Source: Silurus meridionalis (taxonomy: Eukaryota; Chordata; Actinopteri; Siluriformes; Siluridae). From it: a DNA stretch of 64,000 nt. The position numbers and the translations under genes are program-made. Positions 54,741-64,000 of this stretch are shown one piece after another (the first letter of the stretch is position 1; each line of letters opens with the position of its first letter). The stretch is from positions 17,613,632 to 17,677,631 of the forward strand of contig NC_060885.1 of NCBI RefSeq assembly GCF_014805685.1, in the 5' to 3' direction. Under the pieces are notes generated by a model. That model made no database searches. It was not told the origin of the DNA and saw only the letters and a program-made list of their open reading frames with translations.

Positions 54741-57700
54741 TTAAACTGGGATCATGTCCTTTTTAATCGGGTAGATGTCCCACGTCAGTCCGTCACCGTA
54801 AGGACTGTGTCCAGAAGGCAATAAAACACGAGTTAGCCAGTGACTGTGAAGAAATCAAAACACAAATGACTGTTTGGTTTGCAGAATTTTAACCAAATAA
54901 AGAACAGCACAGATATGCTACAAAATCCTTATGAGCCTTATATGCCTTAAGAGTAAGGCAGGTATAGCTGATATTTAATCATGTTTAAGCATATCACTTA
55001 TAGCATGAGTGTCAACCAACAATTAGTTTATAATAAATACAGATTTTTTTGTTTGACACTGACAGCAGTAAACAGAAAATTTCTGCAACCAGCATTTTTT
55101 TTAAAACTCTTCAGGGCTCCAGATTTTATAAAATCTTCCTTCTACTTAAACCTTAGAAATATGTCCTTTCAATAGCATTTTGTTTAAAACAAATAACAGA
55201 AGAAGGATAGACAAATATGGCATCTAAGTAGAATTTATTAAATGTTTGTTTAAACTATGTACTGATGAAGTATTGAAGGATATTCCAGACAATATTAGAA
55301 AGGAATTGCAGTTGTTTTTTTCATATGTGGACACACAAATTGTGACAATCCAAACGCTATTGCAAATCTTGAATTACCGTTTGCGTTTTGCTTTGGCGCA
55401 GCAAGTTGATGACAGTTCATACTCTACAGGTCCTGGTCCCTTAGTTGTTCTGTGCTTCACAAAGAGCCTGTTAGCCACTTCACTTAGGTTGGCGAAGACA
55501 ACATTAATGATATTGCTGTCCGTCAAAGCGACAAACTCATTTAACCTGTCTAAAACTTCTGAGTAGGAGGAAATCTGTAGAGTATGAACTTTCATCAACT
55601 TGATGCATGAGCATCATAATGGCGTTCACAATTTCAACAATGGACTACCTCCATTGTTTAAAACATTCCACAAAACCATTTATTACTGGCCTGTTGGCCG
55701 TCGACTGTGAGTGACGTCGCTTCCCAATACAAACACGCCCATAACATAGTCCTACCCCTGACACTTGATTGACAGTTTTACATTTACATTTACATTTGCT
55801 GCATTTGGCAGACGCCCTTATCCAGAGCGACTTACAACTGAGCAGGGGATGGTTTTAGGGCTTTTGCACAAGGGCCCAGCAGTGGCAGCTTGGTGGTGGT
55901 GGGATTTGAACCTGTGACCTTCCGATCCAAAGTCAAATGCCTTAACCACTGAGCTACCACCTCAGTGCAAGGCATCAGATATGCAAATGCTAAACTGTGA
56001 AAGACTTTGGAAATTTAAATGCACGAGAAATTCCTCTACATCTGCCTCTTTCAACCCAACTACCTGCATGTCTTCCCTCACCCAATCCATAAACCATCTC
56101 TTTGACCTTCCTCTTTCCCTCCTTCCAGGTGGCTCCATCCTCAGCATTCTCCTACCGATATACCCCATGTCCCTCCTCTGCACATGTCCAAACCAGCTCA
56201 ATCTCGCCTCCCTCACCTTGTCTCCAAAACTACCTACATGCGCTGTTCCTCTAATAAATGCATTTCTAATCCTGTCCATCCTCATCACTCCCAACATCAA
56301 ACATCAACATCTTCAGCTCTGCTACCTCCAGCTCCACCTCCTGTCTTTTAGTCAATGCCACTGTCTCTAAACCATACATCGCAGGTCTCACCACAGTCAA
56401 ATAAACTTTCCCTTTAACTCCTGCAGATACTCTTCTACCACAAATCACTCCTGTCACTCTTCTCCACCCACTCCACCCTGCCTGCACTCTTTTCTTCACG
56501 TCTCTAACACACTCTCCATTACTTTGCACTGTTGACCCCAGGTACCTGAACTCCTCCACCTTCTCCATCTCTTTTCCTGCAACCGCACCACTCCACTGAC
56601 CTCCCTCTAATTCACACACATGTACTCTGTCTTATTCCTACTGACTTTCATTCCCCTTCTCTCCAGCACGTACCTTCAGCTCTCTAGGCTCTTCTCAACC
56701 TGCTCACAACTCTCACCACAAATAACAATATCATCCACAAACATCATAGTCCATGGAGACTCCTGTCTGACCTCATCCATCTACCAGTTCATCACCACTG
56801 CAAACAGGAAAGGGCTCAGAGCCAATCCTTGATGCAGTCCAACCTACACCTTGAACCAGTCTGTCGTTTCTACTGCACACTTTACTGCTGTCACACTGTC
56901 CTCAAACATGTCCTGCACCACCCTCACATACTTATCTGACACACCTGACTTCCTCATACAATTCCACAACTCCTCTCTTTACCCTGTCGTAAGCTTTCTC
57001 CAAATCCACAAACACACAATGCAACTCCTTCTGACCTTCTCTATACTTCTCCATCAACATTCTTCAAATAATGCATCTGTGGAGCTCTTCTCGGCATGAA
57101 ACCATACTGTTGCTCACAGTTGGTCACCTCTTCTCTCAGCCTGGCTTCCACTACTCTTTCCCATAACTTTATGGTGTGACTGATCAACTTAATTCCCCTG
57201 TAGTGACTGCAGGTCTGCACATCTCCCTTATGCTTAAAGATCAGTACCAGCACACTCATTCTCCATTCCTCAGGCATCCTCTCACCTTCCAAAATCCTAT
57301 TAAACAATCTTGTTAACAACTCCACTGCCATCTCTCCTAAACATCTCCATGCTTTTACCGATATGTCATCTGGTCCAACCGACTTTCCACTCTTCAATAT
57401 AATTCCATAGAATATCCTTCCATAATGAAGTATACAAACAGATGGGCTAACTGTAAATATATATGTGAGCTAAACAAATAGATGTAATACTTAACAGATA
57501 ACAGACGACTAAAAGAAACAAGTGCATAAGGCTATTAATTATTAACTATACTACTTTTATTTTTGTGTAAAAATAAGGTATAAATGCACAGACATTTTAG
57601 TTTGGGTCATAAATATTGTTGATTATTATTGCAGTGATTTGCTAAGCACCTTACCTTCTCTTCTCTATTCCAAAAAACACCTTCCAGTTGTTAATTTTCC

Positions 57701-58906
57701 CATAGTTATATGGATTCCTATGAACCTATTAGGAAGGGGAAAGATTTTTAGTTTAGAAGGAGTATTTTATTTTTTAGATAAACTAAATGTATCATCAAGC
57801 TCTCCTACATACACTCAACACTCTTATCTATACTATGTACAGTGGGGTCCAAATTTCTAGTTAAAATAAACAGAAGGCTATGGAATTGTGTAATATTTAA
57901 ATAACAAAAGAAAAAAAAAATCTTTTAAATCTTTATCTTTATTTTAAATCTTTTTTAATATTTAAGATTCTACATATTTTAAGGGATTTATAAAAAAAGA
58001 TCATATTTTCCTCATGCCTAATCTCTTTACTCACCTAAATTCTGGATATAATCTGATATTATGTATAATAGTATTGGTTTGCATTTAATCAGAAAATAAT
58101 TTACTTTTAAACCCAACTCTGTGTGTATGTGTGTGTTCCTCCTACTTTTCCCCGCTTGGCTAAGCGTCTGGCCTCTTTACTGTTGATGTGCCTCTCAATA
58201 CTGGTCTCTCCATGGGAGATGAGGACTGCATGCCACAAAGTCAGAGCTCCTAAAGCAATTGCTACCGTGCTGAAGGCCAGGAGACATGTAATTATAAGCA
58301 ACAAAGTATTTTCATTTTCAAAAGTAAAATCAAAGACCGAATAAACATGCTGCAGAAAAGCACCAATTAAAGTGCTTACCTAGTCAGCACCCACATGTAG
58401 ATAACACTCTTGTGAAACACCCGGTCTTTAAAGGTGAAAGGTGCTGAAGTTTGACTCTAATAGACAAAAGCAACAGTATGAAAGGCTGTATAAAATCGCA
58501 CATGCTTGGATATAGTCCCAGATTTCCATATATTTTGTTTATTATTCAGAAAATTATTAATTCTGTGCACTGAAATAACAACACAAAAACTAAGACAAGT
58601 GTGAATATATTTCATGTCAAATTTTGGGAATCTACAAATTGTATATTTTTATTGTGAATTTATTGTAAAACCAAATATTATGTTTCAAAAATTGTATTTT
58701 ACTTTTTTAAAGATTATTATGCCGATATTGTAAGACGGTTGTACAAATTTCAAGCTTATATTACCAGATAACCTCCAGAAATAAATGTTTAAATAAACAA
58801 AATGTATAGAAAATTGTATGTCTATATTAATTAAACTTGGGATAAATTCGAACACAATCAACAGTTATATTTATTTGCCGACAAGATTTTTGCAAACAAG
58901 TCCACA

Positions 58907-58946
<40 letters not shown>

Positions 58947-61900
58947 ATATACTAATTTGTTAGTGAAGAAAATTCAGTGGCTCACACAGGTAATTGAGAA
59001 AAACAAAATTAATCTAGGAAGATAACAGTGAGAATGAGAATAATGTTCACCCTTTTGTCCACAAAATAAATGATTTAGTTAATTTGGTGTACAAAGCTAA
59101 TTATTTTTGTATTTATAAAACAATTTGTTTCTTTTTAAACAACAGAATCACTTGATCAGTAAATTTGTTTTCACTTTACTTGGAAATCAAAATCAAAACT
59201 AGAGCTAAGAGTATCTCAAAAACATTTTTGCAACTGTCTAAAATAGACCTCATCTCCAAAATGCCCAAATATTAAGCTATTAATGTTGTCAACAACAAAT
59301 CACTGGCTAGCAAATGAACAGGAATAATGCACCCCTAGGGGCTCCTGTGCCACCATTTGCTCATTAATTTCATATAAATTTTATCTTCTTGAACACAAAA
59401 ATAAAATCTTAACTACGATTAAAATGTCTAATGTAAAACACTGGTAAAATGTTTGCTTTCCATAATTTAAATGCAATTCGTTTCTAAAGGTGAATGACCA
59501 TAATTCTTAAATAAGACAATGCTCCTGTCCACACTGTAAAGACAAAGAAAAGGTGGCTTTAGGAAAAAGTCTATCAGGCTCATGTTTTGGCCTTTTTGGA
59601 TATAGAGAATATTTGGTCTCACATTAAACACAAAGTAAATACTCAACTGTTTGAAGACATCGAAATTAAATGCACCAACATCGACTATTCATTCTGTAAA
59701 AAGCTGTCTGTCAGCTTATCATAAGTCATAATCAAAACACCAAAGATAATTTAATCATAATAATTTGCTGACCAATGATTTTGTTAATAAGATGATTAAA
59801 AGCTTTACATTTTTCCCTTGCTTTTGGCCAGGACTGCAGATACTTGCCTACCTGTTAAAAATATGGCATAACAGTTTTAAAATAAGCATTATATAAGCAA
59901 AATAAACTACTAGTGGGATTGCAGTTATAAGTAATAGCGAAGGCAAGTTATTTAAAAAGAAACCACTGAAAAAACTAGAGGATGCTAGTTCTTTATATCA
60001 ATAAAATAATAATATTCTTTAATGAAATATGCCGTGTTTTCTATCTCATTTATAGAATGATTGGTAAACAGGTATCCAAAGCATTTATGACCTTTACAAC
60101 TATACAGCCAAGAAAATTCCATAAAACGTGTACAAATACTTACAGCACACATAGCCTGGGGTTTGTTTTAGAAACGTTGTGTGTATATTTTTGTATAAAC
60201 TAGCATCCCCGTGTTACTCTCATTCTTGTGACTCATGCATCTTGCAGGCAAGTCTGGAAGATGACCTCAGAAACACCAAAATGAGTAAAAATAAATAAAT
60301 AAAAAAAGTCACATGGAAAGCCCCCTACATAATGATACCTTCAAAGTCAGAGTTTCTTGAGGAAGGATTCCTACCAACAGACCTACACCAGTCACTGGAA
60401 CCCCCTGTTTTTCCATGTCCATGTGCTTCATTTGCTATTTAGTGAATAGAGAGAGAATTGCCCGATTTTTAGCAGAAGAAAGAGAAGAGAAGCACAAGTA
60501 CAGAACAAGCACATCTATACTTATGGTTTAAAGTACAAGTAGTAGTTGTGGTCTTACATCTAAAGCATAATATGCATCCATGAAGAGGTTTCGGCCACTG
60601 ATGCTGCAATATATACAGCCAAGAGTCATGAAAAGACAGAAGGAGAAGAAGTAACGGTGGTTGAAATGACCGACACAGTTGTTAAGCCAAGCTAAAAAAT
60701 TCAGGTTAAGGTTAAAGTTTAAGCGTATCATCAAAGCAAACTCGTATCAATATATCCAGTAATTTCAAGGATAATTTCCTTGGTTTAGTTGATCAACAAT
60801 GCAGATCAGTATATTGAAGCTCACAGGCTAAAAACTGTTTTTTCTTTCTTATTTTCTTATATTGAAAACATTCAGATTATAGTTTTCTTAATGCTTCAAT
60901 ATGACTTAGCCGTTCAAGCGGCTGAAAGACTGCAATTAATGCCTCAAAGGTGCTGCAAGATTATTATTCACTAAATGATTTCTGATGGTGTTCCATCTCT
61001 GTACACCAGATTCAAAAGAATAATCCATTTATAAGTTCAAGTAGTTGTGCTCAATTTTGGAAACCACTAAGGGTGCATTACAACTGGAGTGGGATTGATA
61101 TTGGATTGATGCTGAGGTTTTTTATTCTTTGTGAAAAGGATACGACAGTGATGGTCCATTTTCAATATACATCTGCACAGAAAAGCCACTGTTAACAGCA
61201 TGCACTGGATCAAAAATACATAAATGAATATATATATATAAAAACATGCAGTATATGGTTCTTACGTTTTGCAAATGCCGCAATGATGAGTTCTTGCTGG
61301 TTTGGGCATTACACATTTTTTGCAGACGGACACAAATGCAACATCGGTCTTCTAAAAGTAAAAGAAAGCAATCATTAAAAAATAATAATAATTTGAAGTT
61401 AAACACGATCAAGGTCTTTTCACTAACTTTTTCTATATACTTGTTTTATAAGTTCTGAACCTTAGGAGGAGATCCAGGAGATGTCGTGGTGGCCTTGTAG
61501 TAATGGAATACAATCATTACCAAGAGCCAGTGTCCGTAGCTTAAGTGCCATGCTAACCAGCCGACAGAATATGTCTTAAGAGCCAAAGGCAGGAGGCACA
61601 AATACGCAACTGAGAGGACGGAGCTGGTGAGTAGTACCACTAGAATAACAAAGACCTAGAGGAGGAGGAAAAAGAAAACATTTTACAAACAAGCATCCTT
61701 TAGAAGATGACAAACCAATATGTTATTGACCATTTTATAAAATCGAAACCCATTTTATATGAAATGCTTACAATCCCGAACCAGCGGGTAATAACTTCCA
61801 CCATCCAGAAGACCGGCTCAAAAAGGGAGTCCGTCACAAGATCACAGTTGAGGAGAGAGTTGTGGCCGAGGGAATTAAAGATAAGTCTGATGTAGCTCAG

Positions 61901-61999
61901 GGGCTCCCGCACTCTCCGTGGCAAGCGGCTGTGACTGCGTCTGGAACAGTTGCGCATCCATCGCACCAACCAGTGCACAGCACAGGAGCACAGCCGCAT
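54741..61999 (-). CDS. zdhhc16: palmitoyltransferase ZDHHC16
   Basis: Multi-pass DHHC protein S-acyltransferase, transferring palmitate to cysteines of substrate proteins; ER/Golgi location and roles in proliferation and DNA-damage signalling come from family knowledge. Coding exons, minus strand: 61999-61772 (exon begins 62005 after TTCCCAG), 61655-61461, 61351-61266, 61172-61144, 60691-60558, 60434-60339, 58456-58380, 58269-58146, 57725-57655, 54843-54741. Total 1143 nt, 380 aa (human about 377), phases closed. Exon 1 holds DSLFEPVFWMVEVITRWFG and exon 2 two membrane helices. The cysteine-rich domain reads VCKKCVMPKPARTHHCGICKT, then CILKMDHHC (catalytic Cys about 179) in a 29-nt exon, then PWLNNCVGHFNHRYFFSFC. 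Two more helices surround GALTLWHAVLISHGETSIERHI; then RNPYNYGKINNWKVFFGI and the tail HWLTRVLLPSGHSPYGDGL. The exon at 60434-60339 aligns only loosely with the variable loop of the human protein. Confidence 0.95.
55779..55964 (-). mobile_element. tRNA-derived SINE
   Basis: Read on the minus strand: box A GTAGCTCAGTGGTTAAGG, B box GGTTCAAATCCC, core GGGCCCTTGTGCAAAAGC, tail GTCGCTCTGGATAAGGGCG then TCTGCCAAATG and ATGTAA repeats. Interrupts the older element: gacacttgattgacagttt lies on one side and gtgcaaggcatcagatat on the other, contiguous in copy 1. Confidence 0.85.
55990..57395 (-). pseudogene. 5'-truncated, decayed LINE reverse transcriptase
   Basis: On the minus strand the sequence reads, in broken frames, through non-LTR reverse-transcriptase blocks: GPDDISVKAWRCLGEMAVEL, CSHYRGIKLISHTIKLWERV, YGFMPRR, then a VFVDLEKAYDR-type block near 57,010, FVDD (catalytic pair) near 56,735, the C-terminal EEFRYLGSTV and ERGRSKRWFMDWVREDM. 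Frame changes and stops between these blocks show it is dead. Only the RT and C-terminal parts remain, as in a 5'-truncated LINE insertion. The clade is not assigned. Confidence 0.8.
58457..60338 (-). other. zdhhc16 intron 6
   Basis: Bounded by the donor after 60339 (GTATCA) and the acceptor CTATTAG before 58456. Contains a (TA)n array at 58912-58942. No other feature recognised. Confidence 0.65.
58912..58942. repeat. (TA)n microsatellite
   Basis: About 15 TA units within a zdhhc16 intron. Confidence 0.9.
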
Positions 62000-62969
62000 T
62001 CTGACCTGGGAATACAAACGAATTTATGATTCGCATACTTATACCACGGTCAAAATTCTGAGCTGTAACTTGACCCTCACCTATATTTTGGATTGTAAGT
62101 TAATTTTTTTCTATTGTAGCTGCACCAACATTGTTGCCAAATTACATCCACATGGTAGACATGGTAAACATCTCACAATATATATACTGAAAACAAAGTA
62201 CCAAATAACAAATTGTGCATTTTTCCTTTAGGTTAAAGATGTCGCTCGTGTTCGTGTTCACATACCGCAAAAAACAAAAAAAAAACAAAAAAAAAAACCC
62301 AAACCTCTGTTTTTGTGCTCAGTCATTCACTCTGGGATGAAGAAATGGGCACATTTTTATAGAAATTATTTAATTTTGAGTAGCGCTTCAGGACTCGCAC
62401 CTATCATTTGCCACCCTGTCACATCAAGAAGACAGACAATCCATGTGTTTCAAACTGCAAACCGCTACAATTTAATACATTTAGCAAGATTTACTAAAAA
62501 AAAAAAAAAAAATAACAAAAAAAAAAGCTTTATTATACATATTAAAAAACATCTCACCACAGAGAGCAATAAGATCCATGGACTATTAGCCTTTCTGTGA
62601 CACTTGTAAGCCAATTAGTAGAAGTATTTAGGGATGCAGTGATAATGATGATGGCCTGAAACCCTGAATCAGTATCAAATCGGATTTAACATGATCTGAT
62701 CAGGTTACTGAGGTGATGACGTAAAAGTGGATGATGTTGACTGACTCGACCATCTTCTTCCATTTAAAAATTAGGACGTAAAAAAACACAAAGCCTTCCT
62801 AGATATGAAATTCGAGCGATTATAAATTCAGTAATGAGATCATCCAAATAACTGACCTGAACGTTTTCTCCAAACAAGTCTATGATGACTCTTTCCTACT
62901 ACATGCATTAGTTCCCATTTAAACACAACACACCCAGCAAAAACAGAGCGATGCTCGATCAGAATTTAC

Positions 62970-63165
62970 TGAGTTACTGATTGGATGGTCAGGGGTTCAA
63001 GCCCTAGTATCACCAAGCTGCCACTCATGGGCCCTTGTGAAAAGCCCTCAAAGGTGCTTTATCATGGCTGACCCTGCGCTCTGACATTCTAGCATCACAG
63101 GGACATGTGAAAAAAAGAATCTCAGTATGCTATATTGTTCACATAACAAGTATAAAGCACCTTTA
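62970..63165 (+). mobile_element. tRNA-derived SINE, second subfamily
   Basis: Plus-strand order: GGATGGTCAGGGGTTCAAGC (B box), CTGCCACTCATGGGCCCTTG, then GGCTGACCCTGCGCTCTGAC, gggacatgtgaaaaaaagaa and an A-rich end. Same class as the decayed minus-strand copy at 30,797. The 5' boundary is uncertain. Confidence 0.55.
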
Positions 63166-63639
63166 CCTTAAAAGCAACACAAGAAATATTTTCTAACGTG
63201 AACAAGAATCAGCTCTGACATCAGTTCTTTTTATTTATTTATTTATTTTAAAGTGGAATCACTGTAGCACTAACAGCAAATTGCATTGATGGCTTTTATT
63301 TTCCAAAGTAAAGTCAGTTTGCAGGGTTTAAACAAAATGAACATGGTAGAGGATTAGAAGTACTGATGGGAGCACTCACAATCCGTAACACATTCGATTC
63401 TGCTCTGCTGTACCTTGTCTCAATTCTAAGACAAAAAAGCTTTAGAAAGATAAAATAAATACAAAACCTACTTTAATATACTGAATAGGGTGTTATTAAA
63501 TAAATCTATAATCTGATAAAATAAACACTCCCAGGGCGTTAATACTACTTTCCCTGGATTGCTGGGTGGGTTTGCCAGATGTTTAATCTTCAGACTGTCA
63601 CTGTGCATTGTGTCATGCATGGCAGATTAATGACGAGCC

Positions 63640-63700
63640 CCGTATTGCGCATGCGCCTTTCATATTTCACTCATTAATAGAAATTCAAGTGACGTCATAT
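63640..63700 (-). promoter_or_regulatory. likely zdhhc16 promoter: NRF1 site and CRE
   Basis: A palindromic NRF1 motif TGCGCATGCGC lies at 63646-63656 and a full CRE TGACGTCA at 63690-63697, 34 bases apart. Both are typical of core promoters of broadly expressed genes. They lie upstream of the zdhhc16 5' leader on the minus strand. A divergent gene to the right of the window could share them. Confidence 0.55.
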
Positions 63701-64000
63701 TGCATTGTATGCATTTGTTGCTTAGTCCTTTATTGTCTATTCGTTTTATATCTGTGTTTAAGATGTTTTATTTGAACAACTAAAAAATAAGGTCGTACTA
63801 CAATGAATTGAAGCCTGTCTGGTAAAACGCCGACTTGAATTCGAACTAAAACACAATATAAGTAAATCCTGACATTCTGCATTCCGCACAGGGCGTCAGC
63901 TGAATCTTTAAAAATGTCTTTATGAATGCAGTTATTCCATAATCAAGCCCTGACGTGTGCATTCAATCTGCAATTTAATTTATAATACTGGATTTATTAC

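Larger units (their letters stand above)
55275..57424. mobile_element. non-autonomous DNA element, copy 2, with nested SINE and LINE
   Basis: The left end (gaaggatattccagacaata) and the reverse complement of the right end (ggaaggatattctatgga) form terminal inverted repeats. Internal matches to copy 1 in rrp12 intron 11 resume on both sides of a SINE (55779-55964). A LINE fragment (about 55990-57395) lies between the last shared block and the right end. A second inverted pair lies inside: gcaagttgatgacagttcat at about 55400 against atgaactttcatcaactt at about 55586. In the last intron of zdhhc16. Confidence 0.6.
62006..64000. other. zdhhc16 5' intron/leader and upstream flank
   Basis: The first coding exon starts at an acceptor, so a 5' non-coding exon must lie above 62,005. 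A plausible donor on the minus strand is GTGAGT at 63374-63379. A probable promoter lies near 63,650 and a SINE at about 62,970-63,165. No further gene recognised. Confidence 0.45.

Noticed and set aside
55920..55960. tRNA gene (A and B box visible)
   Set aside because: The boxes belong to a SINE head: they are followed by a SINE core and tail, and no cloverleaf acceptor closes. The copies at 42,765, 30,797 and 62,970 are also SINEs.

Overview
The window is vertebrate nuclear DNA, almost certainly from a ray-finned (teleost) fish. The genes are split into many short exons with GT-AG introns, and there are dense di- and tetranucleotide microsatellites, tRNA-derived SINEs with a tail typical of fish SINEs, hAT-like MITE relics and a 5'-truncated LINE. 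An otophysan such as a catfish would fit, but the sequence alone does not fix the species. I see no prokaryotic, CRISPR, phage or viral cassette. || Layout. 1-8,270: gene-free upstream DNA with microsatellites, one MITE and a perfect hairpin. 8,606-10,863 (+): gdf10 (BMP3b), three coding exons, with an apparent 1-bp frameshift just before its last two cysteines. 10,940-14,570: probable gdf10 3'UTR and spacer. 14,693-16,440 (-): a PRDM8-family gene, with a non-coding 5' exon near 16,828. 18,110-36,318 (+): an 18-exon anthrax-toxin-receptor-family gene closest to ANTXR1 (561 aa). 38,763-53,279 (-): rrp12, 34 exons, 1,285 aa. 54,741-61,999 (-): zdhhc16, 10 coding exons, 380 aa, with a likely promoter near 63,650. 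|| I rebuilt each gene by hand from codon phase, splice sites and remembered family sequences. Exon phases close across all five genes, and gdf10 is the only one with a broken frame. The genes do not form a pathway: a secreted TGF-beta ligand, a nuclear PR/zinc-finger repressor, a membrane collagen-type receptor, a ribosome-biogenesis HEAT protein and an ER/Golgi palmitoyltransferase. The prdm8-like and antxr1-like genes are divergent across about 1.1-1.3 kb, antxr1-like and rrp12 converge tail to tail, and rrp12 and zdhhc16 are head-to-tail. From memory, human relatives of all five lie on chromosome 10 (GDF10, ZNF488 and ANTXRL at 10q11; RRP12 and ZDHHC16 at 10q24), so the block looks like an ancestral chromosome-10-type linkage group. 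|| I found no convincing undescribed biological system. The points most worth checking are the gdf10 frameshift, the PR domain on the gene at the ZNF488-like position, a GC-AG intron and a (GT)n-displaced splice acceptor in the antxr1-like gene, the 29-nt exon carrying the zdhhc16 active site, and a three-layer nested transposon in a zdhhc16 intron with a second copy in rrp12.
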